Shown: piece after piece, positions 51,437-62,542 of the stretch
How positions within the stretch are numbered: the stretch's first letter is position 1
How the letters are laid out: every line of letters starts with the position of its first letter
Program-made: the position numbers and the translations under genes
Assembly: GCA_036897625.1 (NCBI GenBank)
Contig: JAYMTA010000036.1
Location: forward strand, 1 to 62,565
DNA: 62,565 nt
Direction: 5' to 3'
From: Pelargonium cotyledonis
Lineage: Eukaryota; Streptophyta; Magnoliopsida; Geraniales; Geraniaceae
The notes under the pieces: generated by a model
What the model was told of the DNA's origin: nothing
The model's database searches: none
The model's input: only the letters and a program-made list of their open reading frames with translations

Positions 51437-51967
51437 TAAAAGCTGGTAAACAAAGAACAACCTGGAACTAAAGCCAAACTCCCTTTAAATTAAAAACAGA
51501 AATAAGAAATCTATATGTTATGCCCGGGAAGTCCTTTAAGTTTTCTTTTACAAGGTAAGGCAGGGATTCCTCTTTGCTTATCTGATCTGAGTCAGTTTAG
51601 GTAAAGGTTAATTCTTTAGATTTCTATTTAGGAAGGCAATAAGTATAGCTTCTCTAGAACTAGAATTAGAGGGGATTCTTTATATAACTAAAGCAGTCTC
51701 TATCATTTGTATCGAGATTTATTATCAAAGTCTTTTTGTTCCAAGGAAGTTCCTAAAACCCAGTTTCTTCCTTTATTTACTTTAACCCTAAAAAAATCTA
51801 ATAGCTATAGCAGTTTGCCTATTAACAACCAGTTACGTCTTAACGGGAGCCCTCCTATTATGGTAAGTTTCTTAAAAAGCAACAAATAAAATAAATATAT
51901 AAGAAATCGCACGCAAAACAGGTAGAAAAACACCACCCTAATTTTTTGTTTTAGCACATGTAAATGA
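51437..51967 (+). other. Hypothetical 176-residue frame (TAA/TAG as sense)
   Basis: TGA-free between 51434 and 51965-51967, containing the 60-codon standard ORF 51707-51889 (RDLLSKSFCSKEVPKTQFLP). No TGA in any plus frame from 51591 to 51964. Hydrophilic ends. Unrecognised. Confidence 0.2.
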
Positions 51968-53871
51968 TCATACATACAATCCGTTTTGGCCAGCAAGTTA
52001 AACATATTTATTAATTGTCACACATAATGCTTGCTGACTTATTTAGCGGCTTCGCTCCTTCAACTCAAGCTCTTATTATCTAGTGAATATAGCCTTAGCT
52101 AAATGGCTGATATAAAGTACTTGCTATTTCATTTCATATTACCAAATAGCCTTAGGCACTAGATTTCTGTTGATATCCTAGGATTCCTGTTTTAAAATAA
52201 AGTATACCTGTCTCTATTAGGATTCACTATACCCTTTTATCCCTATCAGCATCAGTTTCTCGAACTTTAACAAAAGAAAGTCTTCGTCCAAAAAAACCAA
52301 GCAAATAAAATAAAGGAATCCGAATTCAATCCTTAAGTTATTACCATTTATCGAGAGTTTGGCAGCCTTTTATTGAGTATTACATTTTTAAGAGCCAAGA
52401 TTTCTTATACGTTTTATTCCCTTATAAGTGTTTTTCCTTGACTTGCTCCTAGAATAGAAAGTGACTCCCGACTTCTGCCTTTAAAGTCTTTCCTTCTTGT
52501 AAACACACTTGTATTCGGTGTTTCTTTACTATATATATTCTTTACTCTACCAAGCTCTTCTCTTCAGCTTTACTTTTCCTGTCTTTAATAAAAAGAAAAG
52601 AATCCCTGGTAAGGAGAAATGAAGACCCTGTTTACCTGTTAAAAAATTCCAATAACCCAGCTTATTAAAAAAAGATTCTAAGGGACTTCCGATTTCATTA
52701 CACTTATTAGTTTAGAACCTCGTACCTTGTTCAGTAAAACTTGTCGATCGAAAAGACCTTAACTCAATAATTTGTACTTTAAACTCCTCTGTAAGTAATA
52801 AGCCTATTACCCTTATAAAGTTAAAGTGAATAAGCTCTCCCAAGGAACTCGTCTTCTTTTTTTTTTTAAGAACCCTTTTTCTATTTTTACATTTAAGCAA
52901 ATACAAGGCTTAAGATAAAGAATCTCGTATTCATTTGAAAAATGGGCTTTGCTTTATATTCTGTATTCCCTTTAAAATCGTGTACAAAAGCGGGGAACCC
53001 TAAGTAGACAACACCCTCCTGACATCCCTTGTCCATATTTACGGTCCTATAGATACTACAGACAGACTAAAGAAAGATACTAAACCAAACAATATCAAAG
53101 TTACTTTCTAGTATCACTAGTTTAGAAACTCCACCCTTGTTCCTTTTAGGAAACCCTATATTTGATTGACAATTCCTATACTTCTATCCGAGATTGGAAA
53201 CAGAGGAACAGAAAAGTAACTTACTTAGTTCTTTATCCCCTCCCCTATTGATTAGATTATTGCAAAAGGAGTTAATACTACTTAGACTTCCCTTATCCTT
53301 ATTCATTACAAACTAAATTAATTATTATTTCAGGTCTTTGAGAGAGTGCAAGTCTTAAAAAAGGACTAACATTGGAAATATAGAACTCCAGTATTATATA
53401 AATAGCTATAAATGGTCAGGGGCGCTTATTAGAACCGGAATTCACTTAGATAGAATAGGTTTCTGTTATAGATTCTTCGTATAATTTATATACTTGTTTA
53501 TTTTCTCGATTAATCAACGCTGTAAATAATTGGAATTTAAGAGTTCAAATCCAGTAAAATACATAAAAAAGCAAAATTCTCAGCTCTACGAAAAAAAGGG
53601 AGTAGTTGATTTATGTAATGACTATATGCCTGTCAAACACACAAGATTCACTTTATTTTAGATAAGATTAAAGTCTTGGAATAAGAAAAAAATATTATGG
53701 TATTTATATGTGTCTTTTTTTTTTGTAGAAGCCCACTTATTACTTATTAGGAGTTAGGGAGATATCCTCGACGGATTTATAACCTTTTGTCTAGTTCAAC
53801 TAATCCCTTTTAGTTTAGAAATTTCCCTTTCCAAGTAGGATCCCGCCACTTCACAATATAATAAAAAAGAG

Positions 53872-53881
53872 GGGAGCTCCC
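53872..53881. repeat. Perfect 10-bp palindrome GGGAGCTCCC
   Basis: The longest perfect example I found of a dispersed purine-then-pyrimidine palindrome centred on GAGCTC. Confidence 0.8.
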
Positions 53882-54399
53882 AGATTGTAATATATGCTGC
53901 CATTACTCTTTTGACAAGGTATAAATTGACTTTTTTAGTATTCCCGGGGTTTGCTTGTGAACTTGAGTTAGACAAAGGATTCCTTTAGTTTAGCAGGAAA
54001 AGACTACTTTACTTTTTTTTATCAATCGAACCTGTCTCCACAAGTGTCAATAGGAACAGATCTTACAGGAATACAAACCTCTAAATATTTGATTTAGAGA
54101 GTCCTCGGACGATTCAATTTTAAGGATATAAACTTAGAATCTTACTATACCACTAACTGAAGCTCACAAGGAGCACTAAACTTTGGCTGACGTGAAATGC
54201 TTTTATAATTGTACTATATGCACTCCTCTGAGAAAGAAAAGGGGTACCCACTGAAGAAAGAAGCTTGCAGAATAAATAAAGTGTTTCACACCGTAAAAAC
54301 TCGTAGAAAGCATAGTACAAGAACCGCATAGGCAAAGCAAAGAGTGCCTACTACATTACCTCAGCAGTATATATATTTAGAGTTAATAGTAAGGAAACA

Positions 54400-54409
54400 G
54401 GGGGGGGGG
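54400..54409 (+). repeat. Poly-G tract (10 G)
   Basis: The longest G run in the window, followed by TTCCC. Runs of eight G lie at 3176-3183 (followed by TTCC) and 39344-39351. Confidence 0.85.
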
Positions 54410-55717
54410 TTCCCACAAATAGTAGTAAATTCTGTGTTCCTATTAAAGAGTACGGGCTTTTCAGTCACTTCCCTACCGACGAGGCTTGATATAAGCAGCT
54501 TGGCGAAACCCTATGCTTTTGTATATGTTATGTTTGTATAGTGGAGTGTCCCGGATACTCTGTAAAAAATCTTTTTTCTAGAAGCAAGGAAACGCAGGAA
54601 AACGGTCCTAGTGTTTTTGCACACCTTGGATTTTCTTGACCAGTAAGCTATTTTAACGGATATACTTTTTTTGTTAGGACTTATCCCTCAACAACACAAA
54701 GCACTTAATCTTATGAGCGGGGGACCCTGACATTAAAACTTCCAAAAGAGCTACCCCTGCGTTTTGAAATTCAACTAAGCTGAAAGAGAAATAGCTGCAA
54801 CTTATATGGGCTTTTGCTTTACTTACTTAAAAGTAAAGTAAAGGGGTTAGTAACATTACCCAAAAATTTGAGGCTTAAACAAGATGTAAGACAAGTTCAT
54901 CAACGAGAAAGGCCTCAGAATCCTTTTTTCTTAGCAAATAGAGTGACTTCTTTAATACTGTGCGGGATAAGACTTGCTGTAAAGGCTTCTTGGATAACTC
55001 CCTTTGGTGTGTATGTATAAGTCCTGGAATGGATACTGCTATGTTGATCTGGATCACCGGATTTTCGGGTATTCCTTTTGTATCCGGAACTTCACTAGCT
55101 AAAGGGTTTTCCTAAATAAACTCACCCGGAATTAAAAAGCAAGGAGACTTTCTATTCTAGTTTGGCCAAGAGGGGCTTTCAACAAGTAAAATCGTCTTCA
55201 AAAACTAGACAAAAGTCTAACTCTACAGTAGTTCTCTCCTTATAAGTATAAGAAGCTTAGTACAGAAAGTATAAAAGCACTCGAAGTAGATTCAGAGATT
55301 TTTAGTTAATAGTTAACAGGGAGTCCCCGAATGTATTCATTAATTTGTTTCTTTGAGAGAAGGAAGTTTCTCTTTGTTTTGTGCGGTTACAGGAATTCGA
55401 AGGGAGTAAGAGTTCCGCCTATTCAAGTGCCCCTTAAACAAGACCTTTGCGTGCAATATGATATGCTGCTTATGACAAAACTTCAATTTATACTCCTTTG
55501 TTCTGGACCCAGGAATATTCTTCTTTTGTAATTTATAAAAAAATTCCGGAGAGTAAGCCTTATAGTACTGAGTTTTTTTGACTGCTTAACTTAATGAGAG
55601 CTGTTCAAGAAGACAGAACTTTTTCTTTTCCAATGAGTCTAATGAAGTTTATTTATATGAAATAAATTGAAGGAACCCAGTATTAGCTAAATCGAGGATA
55701 TGAGAAAGTCCATAAAC

Positions 55718-56032
55718 TCATACCAAATTGTAATTTTGAAGAATTCTTTTACTTAACCAAGTTCTCTGCTAATAAAACATACCTTATAAGAACCTAAAAA
55801 AGGAAATTAGGATACTACTCGTTGTATAAGTTCTAGTTTGAATATCCTTTATAGAGTGAGGGCCAGCTTCCAAATATTGAAACGAAAAGAAAACCTTGGT
55901 AGCTTTTGTATAGGATATCAAAATCTCGCCTTGGGTTAAAGAAGTACCCGAGTAATGGTTATTTATAAATGGAGGAAGGTATAAAAGAAATTTGTCTACT
56001 ATAAATATTCTCGACATTTCGATTTTATACAT
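55718..56032 (-). other. Unrecognised ORF with ATG, 82 codons standard
   Basis: ATG at 56030-56032, TAA at 55784-55786, extending to TGA at 55718 if TAA is sense (104 residues). It begins MYKIEMSRIFIVDKFLLYLP. It follows the 62-codon ORF below on the same strand after 31 bases. Confidence 0.2.
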
Positions 56033-56063
56033 AAGTAGTACCGGATCTACCTACTACTACTGC

Positions 56064-56252
56064 TCAGCAGGGTGCATGTAGAACTTTATTTATAAGTTTT
56101 CTTATAAATATCCTGTTCAAAAAAAGTGGCAAACACGAGTCCAAAAGGTTTCTTATAGTTAATAAAAAACTGACTTTATTACCCAAGATATCTAAAAGAC
56201 TTTTGCAGCAGTTTCTATACATTTTTTTAATATTGGAAAAGACTAGATGCAT
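56064..56252 (-). other. Unrecognised 62-codon ORF, ATG to TGA
   Basis: Valid in either code: ATG at 56250-56252 and TGA at 56064-56066, with no TAA/TAG inside. MHLVFSNIKKMYRNCCKSLL… is basic and hydrophobic. Short enough to be chance. Confidence 0.18.
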
Positions 56253-57114
56253 ATAGGAAAGAGAGCTCCTCTATCTAATAAAAGCGATTCCTGCCCGAGC
56301 AGTACCCGCTTTTAAACGCGGAGAACCCCGTATTAAGCTTAAGTCCAGATACTTGAGTAAAAACTGAGATTTAACTTGAGAAATCTTATTTCCTTTCTAG
56401 TCCCGAGGTACATATAGAGTTCATTATTACTCACGAAGGACTATTCCTGTGTTTCTTCAAAAGTAGAGTTCTAAAGATAAAGACAGGCTTAAGATGGAAC
56501 CGAAGCCTATAGGAGCGCCCATAGATACGATACATGGGAGGTTTATGCTTAATTTTAGAATTACAAATCAGTTACTTAGTTAGGCGCAGTTCTACAACAA
56601 ATTTAGAAAGTTTTTTTAACTCTAAACACGGGACTTGCATAGAGATTATATATATTATATAGTCTGTATTCCTTAGCAGTATAAACCAGGGCACAAACCA
56701 ATATCTTTGAATTAAGTGAAAAGCTCCTCTAGTAGATAGTTAGTTTTTAGATTTTCACTGCTTTGCTCAAGTCATTCGAGATGAAAAAAAAAGGAAATTA
56801 TTACACAAGGCACTTAGCGGCCCTCTTATCAAGTTTAGCTCTACAAGATTCTCTCCAGGAAGGATAAACCTTTATCAATAAAAAATCTAAGTTAGTTTAC
56901 TTTGCAATATGCTAATATATTATAGGTGCTCCTGAAAGCACAATAAATTAAATAATGTATAATTATTTTGATAAGATTGTATCATACTAATACGAGGCTG
57001 CCCTTTTTAACCTATTCGGAGGGGACCATATAGACCGAGAATACTTTATAAAGGATATGTACAAAAGTTTTTTTATTAAATTAAAAGTTTCTAAGCAAGC
57101 TTACGAATACACAC

Positions 57115-57450
57115 TCAAGGAGTAAAAAATAAGTAGTATTTTTTGGTCAAGTCACAGTGTAAAATAGGATCTTAGTAGGGAGTCCTATATAGACACTCAA
57201 AAAGAAGGAGTAGGTTTATAGAAAAATAGTAGTTTGATTGCCCTAAAGGAATTTCTTATACGAGATTCAATATGTATCTGGAGCGTCTCAGACATTTAAG
57301 TGTCTTTTGTATGCTCCAAATTCTAGTTGAGGAAAGTTTAAAAGCATAGCTGTTTGTAGGAAGAAGGTACCGGGATTTTGGGATTCCCCGGGTTAATGTA
57401 TCGCACTTACTTCTAAGGAAAGGGTAGTAGTAGGAGCACAACCATTGCAT
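57115..57450 (-). other. Unrecognised ORF with ATG, 64 codons standard
   Basis: ATG at 57448-57450, TAA at 57256-57258, and 111 residues to TGA 57115 if TAA is sense. It begins MQWLCSYYYPFLRSKCDTLT. No TCA occurs in any frame from 57289 to 57637. Unrecognised. Confidence 0.17.
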
Positions 57451-59538
57451 AGAAATAGGAGGAGTTCCCGCGTTTCTTTTGGCATAGGATTCTCTTAAGA
57501 TTTCTTATCCTTAATTAGTAGGCACAGACTTGTGATTTTAAGTGTTTAGTCTCCTTATATTATACAACTTTTGAAAAGAGCAAGGGGCTCCTAAACTAAA
57601 GTACTGCGTGTTTGTTAATGGCTCGAATTCTACTTTATCAAGATTTTTTCAGGTTATCCCCGAAAAAGGTTCTAATAAAAAATTAGAGTAGCTAAACTCG
57701 AATAGGACTTTGATACCTATTCCATGAGTTTTTTTGTATAAAGGGGCTCCCCTTAATTAAAGGTATAATAGAAAAACTTGGATTCCAATCAGGGTATATC
57801 ATGGGTCTAAAATAACCTGTGTTATATTAAGTGTTGCTGAATCTTAAAATTTGTTATGGACCTCTAATTTGTATCAGAAGTTGCTTGCCTAGGAAAGCAG
57901 TACACCTAATGAAGATTTAGTTCGCTAAGCTAATGCGTAGGAGAAAAAGTAAGATACCTAAACAACACATAACCTAATTAGTAATACTCTATATTAAACG
58001 AGAAGCTCGCTTTTATTGTGTATTTCATTTCTTAAAAGTACAAGGAAACCCCAGCCCTCCTTAGACCTAAGTCTTAAGTATATATCGTTTTAGTATTAGT
58101 TTCAAATAAAGTAGTTGGCACAAGCTCTCTTAATTACCGAGGAAAAATCTAATCTTCCTACATTACATCCCTTACCTTATATTTATTTATTTTGTGTTTG
58201 TATAGCCTCTCCATTTTCCCTGATATTGAGACTTTTCTTTTCATTTTTAGAGGAACCCGACTGAGTAACTCTTTCTTTGCAGTACGGGATCTTTTGCGGA
58301 GTAAGTTAGTCTAGAATTATACTTAAATATTCTAATAGGTTATACTTTTTTTCCAGTTTTGTTTAGGTAAGCGCAAACGGAATTGAATCAATCCAGAAAA
58401 GTATGCTTTTAGGCTCTCGGTTTGGATTGGCTGGTTTACCCTGGAAGCTACGTTATTAAATTAGTAGTATACTATAACTCAATTAACTCAATGCCACAAA
58501 AACTATAAGATAGGTTGTTTATAAAGTTTCTAGTTGCATAAGATATTTAAAAAGCGATCCTAAGGCCCATCTCGTCTCGTGACGTATACCGAGAGTTGGA
58601 GTAGTCTCACGTATAATTTTTTTCTTCATTTAAAAATAATTGGAGTTCTTGTAATATAAATTGAATTTGATGATCCTTCTGTTTATGAGTATTTTACAAC
58701 TATACAAGGAACACTTGCTCGCCGATTCTTTCTTAATTAGGCCCCTAAGAATAGGGCAGTTGCTTCTTTGAAAATTACACAAGGTGCGATAGCTGCGCAA
58801 CCTAGCAAGACAAAACCACTTTCAGGTTTTCATTTTAGCTGCTACTCCTCCGTCTTGCTGAAGCAAAATCTTAGATTTCAAATACTCGGTTTACAAGGGA
58901 GATGCATGATCAAGTAAGTCTTAAAAACCTTTTAACTAAAATGAAATTAGGAGTATCGCTCATTATGACAACTAGTTTGTAAGGATCGGCTAAAAGACTA
59001 CTACTCTTTTGATAGAGAACCCCTATTGTAAACTACTCTAAAAGGCCCCTCATAGCTCGGTAAGTTCTCTTCATTCTATACTAAGGGTAGCTTGTCGGCG
59101 GTATTCTTGAGTCTAATAAAGTAAATTCTATATCTAAAAACGCTAGTAAACTCCTAAAAGGGTCATTTTTATAATCTATACAAGGCTCAGTATAAGCCGC
59201 GCAAAAAACCCTTTGGACTTAGGACAGGTTTTTTATTTAAGTGTTTCCTATTTTGTATTAGAATAATAAACATTTTTAGTTAATCTGAAATTCTTTCTAG
59301 CTAGTATAAATACGCCTGGGTACTCTCTCTCTAACTAACCAGATATAAGCTATATCATATTTATAGGAAAGTAATAAATGAGTACAAGTTTTTTAGGTCC
59401 TATTTCTTTAGTATATTTCTAAGCAAGTCTAAAGAGTTCCATTTTAAAGTAATATAGGTTTAGGTATAACAGACACAGGTATTTAAAAAGTTGAGCTACG
59501 AAGAGTAAGATTAAGTAGTGGTTTATTAGATATTATGA
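57451..59538. other. Gene-poor stretch
   Basis: Nothing recognisable apart from the AAGGGGCTCCCCTT inverted repeat at 57741. Confidence 0.6.
57741..57754. repeat. Inverted repeat AAGGGG-CT-CCCCTT
   Basis: Six-base arms with a two-base centre, so a tight hairpin is possible. It has the same purine/pyrimidine design as the GAGCTC palindromes. No T-run follows, so it is not an obvious terminator. Confidence 0.7.
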
Positions 59539-60537
59539 AAGGTATTTAAGAGCAGTACTGCTGGGGGTAAGTACAGGCTGGGAGAGTCTAGTTATTTAGA
59601 TTAAGGGTACAAAGATTAAGAAATAGATACAGAACCGGGTATTGCAAAGAAAGCTACAAAAGCAAGTAGGAAGTAGACGCTGGGGTAAGTCAGTAAGCAG
59701 TCTTTGTTTATGGTTATAGGGTATTCCTGTTCTAAGATACCACTTCAATTTCCCTTCCTCCGTTACACTATAGGTAAGGATCTCCATCTCTCTATAGTAG
59801 CTACAAGAAGGCAAGAGGAATGCACCTTAAGCAACTAATACAACTTTACTACTAACTAATAGGTAATATAGTTCCCTAAAGTACCCGCTCGCTACAAGAA
59901 GAAGCTTCAAAAGACAGAGAAGGCCCATAAGATTAGAAGAGTGCCACTAAGTAAGGTAGAGCTTTAACAACTACAGGAATTGACTCCTTAGAGAAGCCAA
60001 GCGCAAGTAAAGATACGGAATTCTATAAAGCTGGGGTTCTAGGTTACTCTCAAAATAGGCTTAATTGGGCCTTTTAATATAGAATAATATAGAAAAGAGA
60101 AAAGCCCTGGGTTCCTTTAGAGGGAAGCACTCCCTTCTTCGTTTATTTACTACCTTCATAAATCTAAAAAGGGGACTTTTCTTACTCTTAAACTTTTCAT
60201 TCTTTACTCTCTGGACCGGAAAAGCAAGTCCAGAGACTCCCACTTAAATATTACCTTTTATAACTAAAACCTCGTTCAATAAAAACCTGCCATTACAATT
60301 TCCTTGATCAGTTAAAACAGGCTTTAGACTTTCCCCATCTCTAAAATGACTAACCCTAGATTTTGTTCTAACTGGATTGAGATTAAGGAACATGAAAACA
60401 GACCGTCTCTTCCTGCTATTCCTTGGTATTCCCTCTCTTATTGTAACCTATAGTTGTTAGATAGTATTAAGATTTTGGTATATTCCTCTTGTTCTTTGGA
60501 ACTACGTAAGGTATTTGAGTATACTAGATAGAACTGA
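59539..60537 (+). other. Hypothetical 332-codon TGA-free frame
   Basis: Between TGA 59536 and TGA 60535-60537. Only one TGA in any plus frame from 59539 to 60303, against about eight TCA. The N-terminal part is very basic (KKATKASRKQTLGQVSKQSL) and reads Y-K-D-Q-E where a plus-strand frame at 4.12 kb reads Y-Q-D-Q-E. The last 230 bases overlap the opposite-strand frame below. Confidence 0.22.
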
Positions 60538-61060
60538 GATCCTTTAGCGGGGAATACCTTTCCTTGTCTAATTGCAAAGCTTGCACAAAAAAAACCTTAA
60601 TAAATTTTTTATACAAAAAAGGTTGTTGATACGCAGATCCAGATATCCTAGTTTACGGGGCCCTCTGTGAATTTTTTTTTTATAATTTTTCTTTTAATAT
60701 AAGGAGTAACCCCTTAGGAGGGATTTCTTGTCCATTAATTTACATAACCAACCCTCTAAAAGTTTGGAACTCCCCGGTTTTTCGGAATCCCTTTCCAAAA
60801 ACTGTAACTAAAGCAAAGCCGTGTGTTAAACAGAATAACACACAAGTAATCCTGTAGAAAATAACTTTTTTCGTTATATTTAAAGTCTTACCTTTTAAGG
60901 AGCTCTTAATATATACTTTATGTTTATGAACCTTCAAAAAAAGCTTAGTTAGCAAAAGTACTTCCGTTTCTAAACTAGGTCCATTAGTCAACCTAAAAGA
61001 AATTTATAACCAAACTTGTATGACAATATTTGTCCCTTATAGGCTCTACGCTTCTTACCC
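60308..61060 (-). other. Unrecognised ORF, 83 codons standard, 250 with TGA-only stops
   Basis: The standard ORF 60740-60991 (TTG start) reads TNGPSLETEVLLLTKLFLKV and has a hydrophobic stretch (VIFYRITCVLFCLTHGFALV). With TAA/TAG as sense it continues through GQEIPPKGLLLILKEKLQKK to TGA 60308. No TCA occurs in any frame from 60311 to 60933, the longest such gap I found. Confidence 0.22.
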
Positions 61061-62470
61061 TCAACAAAGTTTCTTTAACTCACCTTTACATTAGTTTACC
61101 TGTAGATAAGAGTTTTATTAAAAAACTAAAAGTCTGATTTTAGAAGATTAGTCGCTCTTGACTTAATTTCCTTTAATAAATAGTCTTGCCCCGAATTTGG
61201 GTAGTTTTAGCTTTTTGATTCGGAATCTTTATTTGAATAGCAATAACAAAGTAAGTAAGGTTACTATGAGGAACTCTAACTAGACCCCAGGTCTTTTTCT
61301 TGCATACGATTGGCTACTTTCTTTTTACAGGAATTTGTTTACTTCTAGTATTTTAGGAGTCCTTTAGGTAATTAAAAACTGGGACACTTTAATAATTAAT
61401 AAGTGTTCTGTTTGCGTCCAGCATTCTCATAGCTTTAACCAAAAAATTAGACAACCCGGAATTAGATATTAGATAAAAGCCTTAAAGGGGTTCCTCTCAG
61501 TCTCAGAATTGCCGAGATATTGTCAGGTGGTAGTATTTATTGCCTATTCCTCAGTTTTGCTTTGATTACTTTTTCTCCCTCTTATTCGGATAGAACCCTC
61601 ATGCCTAATATGTATTACTACAACAACTGTGTTTGTTATCCGTGACTAACACCGGAAGATTTACCTGTTATGTTAGTCTCCTTTCGGAATATATCTTGTA
61701 TTCAGGGCATTGCGGGGGTCTAGGAGTTTTCTGAGGTTTTACTGAGGGTAGGATTTGTCTGGAGTTTAGCTCGGAAATATATAAAGAATATCTGTAGTAA
61801 TTCGAACCCAAGTTCCAATTAGGTCTTGCTTTATCTAAAAAATATAAATTAGATGCACTAGCTAGAAGAGTCGATACCAGGGTCCTAGTCGGGGCGGTCC
61901 TTGTGAACCACAGGGAGATTCCATAATTAAGTATTTAACCTATTTATGTCGGACTATTTAATACTAGAAATACCTGATATTTAAAAAAAAAAGTCTTTTA
62001 CTATCAAAGTTGGGATTATTCGCTCCGCTCTCTAAAGACTTTTAGCTGCCTCACGACAGGCGCTTAATTCCTCCCACTACTCTCAAATTAATCTCAAATT
62101 AAAATGCTTTTGTTCCTTAACTTTCATTTTGGGTTTGCCTAAGCTAGGTTATAATAAATATTAAGAAACTAGTCAACTCCCTTGGATTCAGATAACTACA
62201 TTTGAGTTATAAAGTACTCTTAAAACAAATCTTTCTTTTTAAAATATATTCCGGCGCATACCCAGTTAGCTTGGATAATAGCTCCATTGTTTAAGGTATA
62301 GGCACAGTATCCCTATATTATGAATGAAGAATTAGAACTCCTAGGCTAAATTTTAATCCCTAGTATTGGAAAACTTGCTTTTATTTATTGGGTTTTAGGA
62401 ATAAATATAATTCAGAAAGACTTTCACTTATCAAATGCCTTTACTAATCTTAGTATACAGGCAGCAACTT
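61061..62470. other. Gene-poor spacer left of trnQ
   Basis: No gene, repeat or tRNA recognised. Confidence 0.6.
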
Positions 62471-62542
62471 AGGAGTATAGCCAAGCGGTAAGGCACCTGT
62501 TTTTGATACCGGCATTCATAGGTTCAAGTCCTATTATGCTCT
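62471..62542 (+). tRNA. trnQ-UUG: tRNA-Gln (UUG), bacterial/mitochondrial-type trnQ
   Basis: A glutamine tRNA at the right edge of the window. The D arm GCCAAGCGGTAAGGC and the run TTTTTGATACCGGCATTC are hallmarks of bacterial and mitochondrial trnQ. The anticodon loop TTTTGAT gives TTG at 62503-62505. The anticodon stem CCTGT/ACCGG pairs 4 of 5 (T·C at 29-41). The T arm ATAGG-TTCAAGT-CCTAT is perfect. The acceptor AGGAGTA/TATGCTC is poor, with A·G and A·C mismatches and two wobbles, so end processing or charging may be affected. Two more diverged trnQ-like sequences lie at 10.3 and 21.6 kb, and this is the most intact of the three. No protein gene is recognisable next to it. Confidence 0.72.

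Larger units (their letters stand above)
51968..55717. other. Gene-poor stretch
   Basis: No gene recognised. It contains the GGGAGCTCCC palindrome and the G10 tract. Short standard frames (52712-52906 minus, 54344-54541 plus, 54814-55020 plus) overlap others and match nothing known. Confidence 0.55.

Noticed and set aside
53510-53560. trnY-like GCTGTAAAT…AGTTCAAATCCAG
   Set aside because: No pairing stems; chance similarity to a T loop.
59640-59700. Histone-H3-like look of KKATKASRKQT
   Set aside because: Residue order does not follow H3 and the rest of the frame has no histone fold; it reflects purine-rich codons.
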